64,000 nucleotides of DNA from Epiperipatus broadwayi (GCA_028023455.1 JAQFVV010012441.1:7367125-7431124); one strand, 5' to 3'; shown: positions 1 to 12,524, numbered from the stretch's first letter. The notes: generated by a model not told the origin, from the letters alone. Translations and numbers: made by a program.

Positions 1-984
1 TAAATACAGAAGATATATGATGGTTATGTCATAGAGAAACTGAGACACATATACATTTTCACTTATCTATACCATCATTGCACAAACAAAGAAATTGTGA
101 TATTCAAACACTCTTACAATCATTTGTTAAAGGTAGCTACCCACATATTTGAGCAAGTACTTTTACATTATTTTCACTATGGTGTACAAGATGCTCCTTC
201 ATGTACAACAATAATCCAAGAAGACATGCAAATACATTCTGGAACAAAATGTAACTACTCCGCTTAAGAAATGAAAAAATTGTATCCCACTTGGTCCATA
301 TTGCAACAATGCTCCAAGAATACTAAAAAACAGAACTAAGAGCCTTGTCAGTGCACAAAACTAATTGGATCCGTATATAGAAAAATGTAAACTCAAATTT
401 GTAAACCACATGCATAACTGTTGTTTTTGTTGTGTGCCCCCCCCCCCATTATAATTTTCAATTTGTTTATATTAACTTCAATTTATCTGCATGTGGTAAA
501 ATAGTTGTAAATGTAAGCTTTTTTTTTGTTATATGCAATAAAGACTTTTTGAAATATTAGTAGTAGCAGTAGCAGTAGCACTAGTAGTAGTAAAAATAAT
601 TAATTGATTGATTAATTAAAAGTTTATGTGATTGAACTAAAAGTGATAAATTGAGTTCAAGGTAGAAACTTTTATCTAAATCACAATGTTTACACTTTTC
701 AGCCTGGAAATAACCAATCATACTGCACTATATTATTTTTTAAAAAATCATTCAATTTAAACAAAAATGTCAGTATATTTTACCTTGCACAGTTTTGAAA
801 TTTGATAGAGTGAAGAATTGAGGAAGTAAAAGTCCTGGAAGTGAAAGTTAACTTTGTCTTTTGTGATGGTGGAAAGTTACATGACTTCCTGAGTAATGAG
901 AAATTTCATTATTTTCTTTTATGTACCTGATTTATTGTAATGGTGGAATGTCAGACTCAAAACCCCAAAATTTTCAATTCTACG
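1..984. other. AT-rich noncoding DNA
   Basis: No coding region or named element is recognised. It contains a C11 run at 437-447 and an imperfect AGT/AGC triplet tract near 558-592. The reading frame that opens at 921 runs through the SINE that follows and is not considered a gene. Confidence 0.6.
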
Positions 985-1100
985 CTCTAGCGTTATTAGC
1001 CGAGAGGTGGTCGCAGCCGTCTTGCAAGCAAGTAGTTGGTTGCAGACGGTTGGGGGTTCGCCTCCCGGACGATGCTATGACATATGAAAAAAAAAAGTTT
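985..1100 (+). mobile_element. tRNA-derived SINE (short, copy 1)
   Basis: The sequence has a split RNA polymerase III promoter. An A-box-like TAGCCGAGAGG lies at 997-1007 and a B-box-like GGTTCGCCTCC at 1055-1065. The head resembles a tRNA with a long variable arm (Ser/Leu type), but there is no acceptor stem, so it is not a working tRNA. It ends in a short motif (gctatgaca, then catatg) and an A-rich tail. The same head and tail occur at 1264-1354 on the minus strand and near 43030 on the plus strand, which identifies a dispersed family. tRNA-derived SINEs are known in octopus, but the exact family cannot be named without a search. Confidence 0.75.
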
Positions 1101-1214
1101 ATCTTTTATGATATTCCCATGGGACAATTCATTTCATTATTTTTATTGAACTCCTTTCCCATTGTTTATCTGTTATATCTCAGATCTTTTTTAAAAATGA
1201 TTACAGACTCTCGA

Positions 1215-1354
1215 CTTTGAAAAGTTTTTTTTTCTAAAAAAAAAAAAAATGAACTTTTTTTTTCTCATGTGTCGTAGCATCAACCGGGAAGCGAACCCGC
1301 TAACCCGGGACAACTGCTTGTAAAGCGGTCGTCGCTGACCTCTCGACCACCAAT
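1215..1354 (-). mobile_element. tRNA-derived SINE (short, copy 2)
   Basis: On the minus strand the B box GGTTCGCTTCC is at 1287-1297 and an A-box-like TGGTCGAGAGG at 1339-1349. The anticodon-arm-like hairpin has a loop reading TTTACAA. The A-rich tail runs through 1215-1262. Copies 1 and 2 lie tail to tail with about 115 bp between them. The head is very similar to the copy near 43030, including the GACACATGAGAA motif after the T arm. Confidence 0.8.
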
Positions 1355-1359
1355 GCTTG

Positions 1360-2442
1360 ACTAAAAAATAAAAATAAAAAAAATAAACTTCATTCCTTTC
1401 AATACATTGAACATCACAATTCTATTCAACCTTTTTATTTTGTGAGACCGTCGTACACTATTTACTTCCTTTATTAAGTTCTTTAAAAGCAATATTTATA
1501 TACCAGTTTGAAAGTTCATTTCTCCAAATATTTGCTGTAAATTTTTTATGTATATAAAAAAAGATAGAGAGATTAGCTGTCGATAAAAAACTTAAGTTGA
1601 AAAATTGTTTTAATTCGAAAAAAAAAAAGTATCCTAAATTGACAGAAACTACTGACATCTTATTTCGAATCAAGAATCTTTAGGAGAACCACAAAAAAAA
1701 AAACATAAAATTGTATATATATTGTGTCTTTAAAATTATCAATATTATTTAACTTGTAAAAATAGCACTAAGTTGATTTAAAATACAGCGCAATTAATAT
1801 CTGTTTAGTAATGTGTGTAAATTTTGAAACGAGTGGGGTACTGATAAATTGAAAATATGCTTAGTTAAATATATTTCTTTAGAACAATCTTTATATATAC
1901 ATTGCTACAGGTAAGTATAGATCTTGTATAAATAATATGTCATTTTTCTGAAGTATGTCAGCTTATTATAAAGACTTCTGAAGATTGCTTAAGATATCAT
2001 TTCCAAAAGATATCACTTCAAAGCTTTTGTGATAAGAAGACCAAGCATGAAACAGGTGAGAAAAATCACCTGGCTAATTATAATGTCAAACTTAAACTGT
2101 AAAAATGATATGATACGTATTAAGAAAATGTCAGAAAACTTTCCAGAATTTTTGAAAGAAGTAAAATTACTTTTATAAGATTTCAAAATATCAAAATTGT
2201 TACATATACATGTGTATATAAGTATGTGTGTTAATTGAGAGAGAAACAGGTCGCCCATAAGTACTATTTATTTTTTAAAAAATTTTTTATAAACATACCA
2301 ATTTTTCTGAACACTGACCTAATCTTCTGCATATTAATACTGAGGAGAGTTTTAAAATGACAATTTTTTTTCATGAGTAAATAGGAATGATAATTAAATA
2401 GGCGGACAGATAGATAGAAAAGTAAAGATAAAAAGGAGACAA
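1360..2442. other. AT-rich noncoding DNA
   Basis: No gene, RNA or repeat family is recognised in this stretch. It holds only homopolymer A/T runs. Short open frames on the minus strand look like chance. Confidence 0.5.
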
Positions 2443-2655
<213 letters not shown>

Positions 2656-3011
2656 AAAGGCTGAAATTTATATTGCAGAAGAAATGAAGAAACCATTCCA
2701 GTGCTAAAATGTCCCTAAAAAAGCAATTTATTTCACAGCATCATCATTATCATCATAGTAAAACAGAAGAATTGCAAGCCCAAGCTGAAAATAGAACTGT
2801 TCCAGTAAACTGCTGCAATTGATAAATCTACATGCGTTAAACATTGGTGTGTGGCTGAATTCAAATTTTCAACCTTAAACAAGCTGATTTCAAAGTGAAA
2901 TTAATCAGAATCATTGAAACTGTCTTTACATCGAAAATAACAGAAGAACTTGGTAATATTAATTTTAATTTTGTTCTCTCAATGTTTATTAACAATTATC
3001 TTTTAAATAAA

Positions 3012-3388
3012 TCTCTCTCCCTCCCTCTCTCTCTCTCCCTCTCTCTCTCTTTTCCTCTCTCCTTCTCTCTCCCTCTCTCCCTCTTTCTCTCCCTCTCTCC
3101 CCCTCTCCTTCTCTCCCTCTCCCCCTCTCCCTTTCTCTCTCTCCTCCCTCTTTCTCTCTTTCTCTCCCTCTCTCTCTCTCTTTCTCTCCCTCCCTTCTTC
3201 TCTCCCTCCCTCTCTCTTCCTCTCCTTCTCTCCCTCTCCCCTTCTCCCCTCTCTCCCTCCCTCCCTCTCTCTCTCCTCCCTCTCTTACTCTCTCCCTCTC
3301 TCTCTCCCTCTCTCCCCCTCTCCTTCTCTCCCTCTCTCTCTCCCTCTCTCTCTCTCTCCCTCCCTCCCTCTCTCTCTCTCTTTCTCTC
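3012..3388. repeat. Polypyrimidine (CT-rich) tract
   Basis: About 377 bp consists almost entirely of C and T on the plus strand, in shifting CCCTCT, CTCTCT and CCTTCT blocks. Open frames on both strands (Leu/Ser-rich on plus, Arg/Glu/Gly-rich on minus) are by-products of composition. A homopurine-homopyrimidine tract of this length could adopt triplex (H-DNA) structure. That last point is inference. Confidence 0.97.
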
Positions 3389-3389
3389 A

Positions 3390-5920
3390 GTACTAAAAAT
3401 AGTAATCACTTATTAGAAAAGGTTTTTCAATAATTATGAATATTGACTTTATCAATATATGATATGTTGTTCAATTACCATTACATGTAACCATTTGTAT
3501 ATGTGGGTTTTTTTTTTTTATAAAATATTTTTCTTATTATGTATTAATTCAGGTGTCACGAAAATATGTTATTCGTGTTATATATAAAGGTTGAATACAA
3601 ATTTTGTTAATCAAGGGGAACAATACACACATCTAGGGACATATATATATACTCACACAAATATTTGTTGAGTATAAATGTACCAACCGATAAGGATAGA
3701 AGTTTGGGATCATGAGAGATAGCTTTTTTTTTAGGTAGTTAAGTAACCCAGTTTAATGGAAATTGAGATAAATAATTTGAAACCGTTTTCTTTAGATATT
3801 CTTATCTTTATAGTTTAACTAACTTTTTTCTACTTATTTTTTTATTATTATTTCTAAGATTATAAATATAAAAATATATGTTATATGCAATATGCGAATA
3901 TGTGCGTGTACTGGGTGTTTGTTTTAAAATTAAAACGTTTCTATGATGTAAGATTTTCTATTCACCCATTAGAGATATGAATATATTAACGATGGAATTT
4001 AAGTTTCATTACAGGGAGGGGGGGAGATTTTTAGTTATTATCATTATTTGAATATAGTTAATTTTATTATTAATTATGTAAATTTTCTATTTGTATTATT
4101 AATGATTGACCATTAATAAATTTTAATTTGTTTTTATTAAAAGAGGCGTATATATTTCTTAAGAAGTAATTATTGTCTTGTGAAATTAGTTTAGTTATCA
4201 TCATCACTGATGTATGTCAGTCTTTAAGATATAGTTTAAATGTAACAATATTTTGTAAAATAGTTATACATTGATAAAAGATAAGATTTGTGTTGTGAAT
4301 TAGTTCTAAAGCTGTGGCTGAAAGCATCATTATCATCATCATCTTCTTATTATTAACCAATAATCTAAATAAATGTGTTTAATGGCCATATATAAATAAT
4401 GGTTCTCACTGTGTTTGTTTATTATTTTGAGCCATCATACAAAATATGACTACCATCGAAGCATCTGATAATCTATGGTATTAAATATGGGCTAGTAATA
4501 TTTATGATAATATTAAATATGAATTTATGATGTTAAACTCTTATATGATAATTTGTCTAAGAATTTATTTGCACAACTAGAAAATAATAAGATGTTTTAT
4601 CATTAATAGAAGTGCAAGTGATATGGTTATATAATGGAAAATCCTATGCACTGTTATAAATAATGTACCAATTGAGGTTCAAAACCAGTACAAGTATAAG
4701 TAGGTATCTAATGTAACTTTATCTAGATTTAGATAGCCTAATGGTGCCCAGATATACAGATATACATATAAGAAAACACTGAATAAAAAGAAATACTGGA
4801 TTATTTTCATTCCTAGATGATTTTCAATTACTTACAAGTTGGAGAACATTTTTATTTAGTTACAATATTGTAACCAACCGCTCTCCCTTTCAACTACCCA
4901 TCGTGCTGAACCCGCTGCGGCACTCAAAATTTAACCGTAAATTGTGTGGCCCAACTACAAAAGCAAATGCACTAAGAATGTAACTTCTATCACTATCAAT
5001 TCCCATTTGCACATTGTCAGATATTAAGAGCTGTATCCAAAAGCATATCATGCTATCTATTTTATGCACGAAAGACCACAATCAACATCTGGGCAACTTA
5101 CCACAGACCAAACTACTGATCTAACCTAAACTTTTTATGATTTAATTTATCCACCATTACAAGAACTACCATAGTATTATGATAAAATACTTTAATCAAA
5201 TTATAATTTATTATTTTAAACCTTAATTTCAATTTTTATTTAGAGAATCACCATTAAAGATCATAATTGTGAATTACATAAATTATAAATTTTAAACCAT
5301 CTATATATTTCTAATAAGATCTAGCATAAACTTCAATAAATAAACATAAATACTTTTCTTTTATAGTTTACTATATCATTGAGATCTTATTATACTGACA
5401 ATACAATTTAAAAACTTAAGTAAATATATTTAATCTTTTATTTTAAATCTTTTACAATTTAATAACAATTTATATATAGAATCAACTACCAAACCAAAAT
5501 GATGAAAAGTAAATGGATTTTATTTACCCCACATATCATAAACTACCAAAGACAAAACATCCCAAATTTTTTTAAAATACAATAACTTCTTATACATTAA
5601 CATAGTATACTTCAATATCTCTATCCAATTTATATTTCTATTTTACAAATGACACATACAACACTAATTTAATTATAAATCAACTTTTATTTACAAAATT
5701 AAATAATAATAATTAATTCCAATTTATAATTAAAGACATAAATAAACAAATAAAATAAATAAATTATAATCCATCACTTTCTTCAATAACATCTCATATA
5801 CATTTTTTAAAAACCTAACATACCTATATTTCAATTTATACAAAATATAGAAAATATACTAAATTCACACAACTCATAAATATTTAACCATTTATAATAA
5901 ACTCCAAACTTTAATAATAT
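3390..5920. other. AT-rich noncoding DNA
   Basis: Nothing is recognised apart from short A/T runs and G9 near 4016-4024. A slightly GC-richer patch at about 4870-5110 carries a 63-codon minus-strand open frame without any recognisable motif; I do not call it a gene. Confidence 0.5.
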
Positions 5921-5942
5921 CCCCCCCCCCCCCCCCCCCCCC
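5921..5942. repeat. C22 homopolymer
   Basis: Twenty-two consecutive C residues. The minus strand G22 could form G-quadruplexes and the plus strand an i-motif. It sits directly in front of a copy of the dispersed repeat called family F here. Confidence 0.97.
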
Positions 5943-5947
5943 GGCAA

Positions 5948-6066
5948 AAGCCCATAAAATTATTTAAGAAGGTTGCCTTGACAACAGTTTGAAATTCTTT
6001 ATTGTTATCTATATTGGGATTGTCTAAGTATTGACTTGTTTCTAATGATTATTTATGTATATATTC
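5948..6066 (+). repeat. Dispersed repeat family F, copy 1
   Basis: A segment of about 100 bp is shared with 14169-14273 (+), 24661-24757 (-) and, more weakly, 40195-40275 (+). Shared motifs are TTGACAACAGTTT, then TATCTATATTG, then GGGATTGTC(T/C)AAGTATT, then TTTCTAATGATTAT. Copies 1 and 2 run into AT- or TA-rich sequence at the 3' side. No coding capacity and no promoter box is seen, so it may be the 3' end of a longer retroelement or a MITE. Confidence 0.65.
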
Positions 6067-6069
6067 CAT

Positions 6070-7950
6070 ACAATCTTAGAACATACACCTTAGTCAAATA
6101 TTTAACAGTTTTGTACTTCAGATTTCTATAAATTTAAGTTCATCACAATCGAATGTATTTCTGTGCTTTAGTGAGTTCTATGTTATTGCTATTTCAATCC
6201 AGTAACAGTCATTTGAAATAAAGATTCCATTTCTTTATTGTAATTATTAATATTATAATTATCCATTTTTGCCTTAAACTTTTAAATAGTTTTCATTTTC
6301 CATTTCTTCTCTTTTCTGTTGAATATAAAGCTTATATTGTCATTTTTATCTTTTTTTCGACCCATTTGTTAAATCTTTTTGCATTTAGTTTTACTATTAT
6401 TTGTTTAGTATTTAAAAATTTACAATCATTTGTCTACTGATTTATTTTCAATCCTCCATTCCTTTCAATATGGTTTACAAATAATCATTTTCTTTGAATA
6501 TATGCAAAACCTCCTTTGAGACTGAAGTATGAAGTTTTTTAAGTGTATGCAACATTCTTCAATGTTTTTAAACTTGCTCTTGATTTTTAACTTTTCATCT
6601 ATTTCATTTAAATTATTTCTTTTTTATGATTTTATCTTGTTCATTAGTTTGTAAATCCAATTTTATCTTTAATGAAAATATTATCTTTATTCATAAACAA
6701 GGTGTAGTAACTACTGTATAATAGTCCTTTATATACTTTTAGCTTTAGTACTTTGAAAATCATATTCTGTATTCTGGCATGAGTTTACGAATTTTTCAGT
6801 TGATAAAAATTACATTTTCCAGAGTAGTTTACCTGCATATACCATATTAGTCAAATGTGTTCCATTATCATTTATGTTATGTTTATCATACTGGTTCAAA
6901 ATTGTATCCTTTATTTTTTAATTTGTTTCTTTAATAACAGCTAGTATTATTCCAATTATTATATCATTACTCATTTGCTCAAAAAATTAATCTTTAATAT
7001 TTAAGTAATACTTTTCTTCAAATTTACGTGAATTAATTTTGTATCTTTTTGATATTTGATAATATATAACAGGATGGGTAATGGTGGTGAAGGTGGGGTG
7101 ATTGAATATGAATATCATCCTCTCCCCTGAAAGTCAACATATTTCAAATAATAATTTAATATAAAATAATGAAATAAAATATTAAAGTAATAATGTAAGA
7201 TATTAATATGACAAAAATATATTATAAGAAATTTTATATATTCAAAAACATGAGAGATTTGGAACTCTCTGAGAGATCAGCCCAGTCAACCCTTTAGAGC
7301 AACTATGATTGACTATAAATACATCAACATTATCAATAAGTATATATAAGTCATTCATCATTATGAATGATTAACAATAAAAATAAATCAACAGTCAATC
7401 TGGGGATTTGATTTGAAAGGAGTCTATTGTAGACCAGGCCAACTATTTAGCCTTTGCCAGCTTGTGGCAATTATTTAAACATTAATTTGGATGCACCAAC
7501 TAAGTGCTCATCTAAAAGAATATACAACCATAAAAGTAATAATTCTTCAAATATTAAAACATGCTGATAATCATCAATTCTCTGGACACTTATTACCATT
7601 AATGTACTGGCCATTATAAATTTAATTTCTAATAAGACTAAACTAAAATAAAATGTAATGGATGGGCTTTAAAGAATATTATCTTTGTGCCAAATCAGAT
7701 CAATGTCATATTGGAATGCCCCTCTACTTAAAATATACTCCCTTTAATATATCAGACTGTCATGCTCAAATCAACTCAGAGAATATAATATCTATTACTG
7801 TATTTTAATATGACCAAGAGATGATATAATATAATAATCTAAAACTTGAGAATTAAGTTCATGGAAATAATTTTAACAATGAAATACAAATTTATTAACA
7901 AGAATAAAAAAAATGAATATAAGATCTGTAGAAGAAATCTATACACATAA
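6070..7950. other. AT-rich noncoding DNA
   Basis: No gene, RNA or element is recognised on either strand. Confidence 0.5.
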
Positions 7951-8244
7951 ATCAATTAAGCTTTCTGATTTTAATTAATACACAAAATTAAAAATTATCA
8001 TATTCTGATTAACATGATTAATATACAAAATTCAAGTTACTATATGGTGGTTTACTATACCTCTTAATGGGTTCACAGACAACACATATATAGATATGTG
8101 CACAGACATGCATTTTATAATATCCAAGAATATATTTCAATTGACATTTAATAAAATTAAAAGTATGATTAAAATTTATGTACATATTTATTTTATTAAT
8201 ATATAAAATTCAATTTATTACATTGTGATTTACAGATATGTTCC

Positions 8245-8294
<50 letters not shown>
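7951..8294. repeat. Degenerate repeat and (TA)n(TG)n microsatellite
   Basis: Two loosely similar segments share AATATA(C/T)AAAATTCAA, then TTAC, then a GTG(G/A)TTTAC motif, and each leads into a TA-rich stretch. A related CACAGACAT-containing segment reappears after the PLE at about 12618-12680. The block ends in a TA tract (about 8245-8268) and a TG tract to 8294, which abuts the PLE. The PLE therefore probably inserted inside a microsatellite-associated repeat. Confidence 0.6.
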
Positions 8295-8295
<1 letters not shown>

Positions 8296-9895
8296 CATAT
8301 TATTATTACTATTTGCGGGATATTCCGTGTAGTGAAAAAGCTAAATGCTGACGTTTCAGTACAATATCAAGTACCTTCCTCAGAGCGTCCTCTTTCTCAA
8401 ATCATAAGAATGCATGTGAGATTTAAAATCGTTTTTATCGTTTTCTTTCTCCTCATATTTAAATTCTATTGGTTGAGAAGTTTTAAAATTTATTTTCTCT
8501 TCCAATAGTTTCTTCCAAATGTTGTTAATCTTCTTTAACTCACACCTTTCATTTATGCTCTTGGGCCTTTTAAAAATCTCTATAGCTTCTCTTAGCAATC
8601 TCTGGTCATATTGTTCAATTTTTGCTAAAATATTTGTTTTTTCAAAATTGATATCATGATTTGTTAATTTAATATGAGAATAAATAGCTGATGAATTGGA
8701 TTTTTCTCTCACTGCCAGAATGTGTTCTTCCTTTCTAATATTTATTCTACGATTAGTCTGTCCTATATATGTATGTGGACAGACCCTACATGGAATTTCA
8801 TACACACCATGACACTCCAAAGCAATTTTATCTTTAGGAAGAGGAAATATTTCACTAATTTTTTTATAAGTAGTATAAATTGTGTGAATATTATTATTCT
8901 TTAAAATGTTACCAATTCTATCAGTTACTCCTTTAATATATGGCAAAATTGTCTTAATTTTTGATGTATCAAAATCTTTTTTCTTTTGATATGTATAAGC
9001 CCTATTAATAATTTTGTAATTAAAACCATTATGAAGAAGCATTTTATTAGTAGCAAAAAGGTCCCGGTGAAAATGGCTATCATCAGAAAGTCTCTTTGTT
9101 CTATCCAATAATGTCTTTGCCACTGAAAATAGTTGTGCAGGATGGTGATGAGAGGAAAAATGCAGATATCTCCCAGTGTGTGTTGGTTTTTTATATATAC
9201 CATGGGATAAAGAACCATCTTTCCTTCTTTCAATCAAAACATCTAAAAAAGGTAATTGATTATTATTTTCTATTTCCATGGTAAATTTAATATTGTTGTG
9301 AAGAGAGTTTAAAAAATTAAAAAAGTCATCAAGAGCATGCTTACCATGAGGCCAAATAACAAAGGTATCATCAACATACCTCAGCCATATAGATGGTTTT
9401 TTAACTGCTAAAGTCAAAATTTTATTTTCCAAATCCTCCATAAAAATAGAAGCTAATGCTGGAGAAATTGGTGAACCCATAGCTAGACCTGATGTTTGTT
9501 TATACATCTGCCCATCAAAAACAAAAAAATGTATTCGATAAGCAGTGTTCAATCAAAACCACAGCAAAATTAGGCAACTGAATATTTTTTAAAACTTGAA
9601 TCGCTTCATTTACAGGTACACTAGTAAAAAGTGAAACAATGTCAAAACTTACCAAAATATCATTCTTAGTCAATTTAATATCCCGGATAAGCTCAAGAAA
9701 ATGATTAGCATCTTTAACATATGATGACATCATTGTTAAATGCGGCTGTAAAAAAGAAGTCAAAAAACGAGCTAGTGTCTGTGTAGGTGAACCAACTGCA
9801 CTTACAATCGGTCTCAATGGAATATCTGGCTTGTGAACTTTTGGTAAACCATATAATTTTGGATAAAAAGAAGATTTTTCCCTCGGAGTAAGCTG
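8295..9895 (-). pseudogene. 5'-truncated inverted PLE copy (RT C-terminal half plus GIY-YIG)
   Basis: Reading on the minus strand, homology to the main copy starts at the equivalent of about 10978 and continues through the RT core, the thumb, the GIY-YIG domain and most of the pseudo-LTR, ending at 8295. RT motif C reads YVDD and motif B reads TSGLAMGSPIS. One extra A in an A run near 9523-9529 breaks the frame just before the FVFDGQMYK segment. The rest, including the whole GIY-YIG domain, is open to a stop at about 8380, so this copy lacks the frameshift found in the plus copy. The N-terminal region is missing, so it cannot encode a complete protein. Confidence 0.92.
8347..8386 (-). ncRNA. 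Type I hammerhead ribozyme motif in PLE pseudo-LTR (inverted copy)
   Basis: Minus-strand parts in order: stem I 5' side GCT, core CTGAGGA (minus strand of 8377-8383), a hairpin with GTAC in both arms (stem II, with one bulged G), GAA, the palindrome ACGT, cleavage base C, stem I 3' side AGC. All invariant hammerhead core residues are present. Its sequence matches the motif at 12485-12524. Hammerheads are established components of PLE pseudo-LTRs. Activity is not shown here. Confidence 0.72.
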
Positions 9896-9948
9896 TTTTT
9901 TTTTTTTTTCTTTTCCCCCTTTTTTTGTTTTGGAAAGAGGATGTTTTT
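9896..9948. other. T-rich junction between the inverted PLE copies
   Basis: About 50 bp of mostly T with a short C run separates the truncated inverted copy from the 5' pseudo-LTR. Its last 20 bp (GGAAAGAGGATG, then T-rich) weakly resembles the sequence before the 3' pseudo-LTR (GAAAGAGGACGCTCTG). It could be non-templated or slippage-derived filler created at insertion. Confidence 0.6.
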
Positions 9949-10064
9949 AGGAAGGTACTTGATATTGTACTGAAACGTCAGCATTTAGCTTTTTCACTAC
10001 ACGGAATATCCCGCAAATAGTAATAATAATATGACATCTTTTATCCGTGAAAACATTAGAATTA
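9949..10064 (+). repeat. PLE 5' pseudo-LTR (116 bp)
   Basis: This is a direct repeat of 12491-12606 with the same length and essentially the same sequence, from AGGAAGGTAC to CATTAGAATTA. It begins three bases inside the hammerhead core, so the upstream CTG and the 5' strand of stem I are missing and this copy should not self-cleave. The start codon of the first ORF (10031) lies inside the repeat, so the pseudo-LTR overlaps the coding region. Confidence 0.9.
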
Positions 10065-12491
10065 ACATTATTCATCTTTACGGGAAAGATTGGTTTACAG
10101 AATGGAGGTGTTTTGAAAGAATGTGTGTGAAGAAAATTAAAGCCATTTATGATCTTCAATTTTTACTCAACTGTAAAAGAAATGGACTTTATCCTAGCTG
10201 TTGTAAAATTTCCTTCCATACGCATACGAAGAAAATTGACGCAGTTTTGAATAAGGCAAGTTTTGATATTTTAACTTCTTTTATTAGAAATACAAGAAAA
10301 AAGTTAGACTTTTTAGATAAAAAATTGTTACAACTCCGCCTTTTATTAAGTAATACTTTTCATCCAACATTATGGTCAATTTGTGATAAAATCGTTTATT
10401 TTAGAGTGACTAAAGAAGGTGATTTTAAATTTCGAAGGCAAATGAATAAATTTAACAAACTACTTACAAAGAAACAGGAAATGCTATCTTTGTCTTTGTC
10501 TGAATGAGGAAGTGTGCACGCTGTAAAGAATTTATCTGATAGAAAATTATCAGACTTTGAACTAAAAGTTTTAAATAAAGGTTTTAATTTTGCAATAACA
10601 CCAACAAAATTACCTTTTGAGGATATTATTTGCAGAGTGGAAAGTAGTCTATCAAAAATACCTTGCGGGGATGCAGATATAGTGAGGGGAAAAATATACG
10701 ATATTTTAAATAAGGCAAAACCACCTAAAACTAATTTATCAATTAATGAAAGAAGAGCTTTGTTTGCTTTAAAAAATGACAAATCTATTACTATTCTTCC
10801 GGCAGATAAGGGTAATACTACAGTAATTTTAAATAAGGCTGATTATTTTAAAAAAATACATGATTTATTAAATGATAATATTTATAAAAAAAATTATAGA
10901 GATCCTATGACTTATCTTGAAAAGAAAACGAAAGCATTAATTTATTCTACTGATCTAGATTTAGAAACAAAGATACAGCTTACTCCCAGGGAAAAATCTT
11001 CTTTTTATCCAAAATTATATGGTTTACCAAAAGTTCACAAGCCAGATATTCCATTGAGACCGATTGTAAGTGCAGTTGGTTCACCTACACAGACACTAGC
11101 TCGTTTTTTGACTTCTTTTTTACAGCCGCATTTAACAACGATGTCATCATATGTTAAAGATGCTAATCATTTTCTTGAGCTTATCCGGGATATTAAATTG
11201 ACTAAGAATGATATTTTGGTAAGTTTTGACATTGTTTCACTTTTTACTAGTGTACCTGTAAATGAAGCGATTCAAGTTTTAAAAAATATTCAGTTGCCTA
11301 ATTTTGCTGTGGTTTTGATTGAACACTGCTTATCGAATACATTTTTTGTTTTTGATGGGCAGATGTATAAACAAACATCAGGTCTAGCTATGGGTTCACC
11401 AATTTCTCCAGCATTAGCTTCTATTTTTATGGAGGATTTGGAAAATAAAATTTTGACTTTAGCAGTTAAAAAACCATCTATATGGCTGAGGTATGTTGAT
11501 GATACCTTTGTTATTTGGCCTCATGGTAAGCATGCTCTTGATGACTTTTTTAATTTTTTAAACTCTCTTCACAACAATATTAAATTTACCATGGAAATAG
11601 AAAATAATAATCAATTACCTTTTTTAGATGTTTTGATTGAAAGAAGGAAAGATGGTTCTTTATCCCATGGTATATATAAAAAACCAACACACACTGGGAG
11701 ATATCTGCATTTTTCCTCTCATCACCATCCTGCACAACTATTTTCAGTGGCAAAGACATTATTGGATAGAACAAAGAGACTTTCTGATGATAGCCATTTT
11801 CACCGGGACCTTTTTGCTACTAATAAAATGCTTCTTCATAATGGTTTTAATTACAAAATTATTAATAGGGCTTATACATATCAAAAGAAAAAAGATTTTG
11901 ATACATCAAAAATTAAGACAATTTTGCCATATATTAAAGGAGTAACTGATAGAATTGGTAACATTTTAAAGAATAATAATATTCACACAATTTACACTAC
12001 TTATAAAAAAAATTAGTGAAATATTTCCTCTTCCTAAAGATAAAATTGCTTTGGAGTGTCATGGTGTGTATGAAATTCCATGTAGGGTCTGTCCACATAC
12101 ATATATAGGACAGACTAATCGTAGAATAAATATTAGAAAGGAAGAACACATTCTGGCAGTGAGAGAAAAATCCAATTCATCAGCTATTTATTCTCATATT
12201 AAATTAACAAATCATGATATCAATTTTGAAAAAACAAATATTTTAGCAAAAATTGAACAATATGACCAGAGATTGCTAAGAGAAGCTATAGAGATTTTTA
12301 AAAGGCCCAAGAGCATAAATGAAAGGTGTGAGTTAAAGAAGATTAACAACATTTGGAAGAAACTATTGGAAGAGAAAATAAATTTTAAAACTTCTCAACC
12401 AATAGAATTTAAATATGAGGAGAAAGAAAACGATAAAAACGATTTTAAATCTCACATGCATTCTTATGATTTGAGAAAGAGGACGCTCTGA
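10031..12491 (+). pseudogene. Penelope-like reverse transcriptase / GIY-YIG endonuclease, disrupted
   Basis: The polyprotein of about 820 codons is broken in two places. The first part (10031-10507) is the Lys-rich N-terminal region and ends at an in-frame TGA at 10505. The same frame continues through the RT to 12016. RT motifs in order are PLRPIVSAVGSP, FDIVSLFTSVP (motif A), TSGLAMGSPIS (B), YVDD near 11490 (C), LPFLDVLIERR, and the thumb segment GIYKKPTHTGRYLHF. One extra A in the run at about 12005-12012 shifts the frame before the endonuclease. The GIY-YIG domain (about 12051-12491) has GVY and YIG spaced as in the family, the CRVC cysteines, RINIRKEEH, the catalytic-type Glu in LREAIEIF, and SINE. 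The two lesions make this copy non-autonomous unless bypassed. Part of the start codon context and the stop codon are embedded in pseudo-LTR sequence. Confidence 0.93.
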
Positions 12492-12524
12492 GGAAGGTAC
12501 TTGATATTGTACTGAAACGTCAGC
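12485..12524 (+). ncRNA. Type I hammerhead ribozyme in PLE 3' pseudo-LTR
   Basis: Stem I is GCT (12485-12487) pairing with AGC (12522-12524). The core CTGAGGA is 12488-12494. Stem II is 12495-12513, with AG(G)TAC against GTACT around loop TTGATATT and one bulged G. GAA follows at 12514-12516, stem III is the self-complementary ACGT at 12517-12520, and the predicted cleavage base is C12521. The TGA stop codon of the polyprotein (12489-12491) lies inside the CTGA of the core. A loopless palindromic stem III favours pairing between two molecules or two tandem units. Confidence 0.75.

Noticed and set aside
921-1220. 99-codon frame upstream of the second SINE
   Set aside because: It reads through a tRNA-derived SINE and its A-rich tail, with no conserved motif.
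2895-3416. Long open frames on both strands (173 and 137 codons)
   Set aside because: Both arise from the absence of A/T-rich stop codons in a pure pyrimidine/purine tract.
8266-9284. Additional short frames overlapping the inverted PLE
   Set aside because: They are shadows of the PLE coding sequence on the opposite strand or in other frames.
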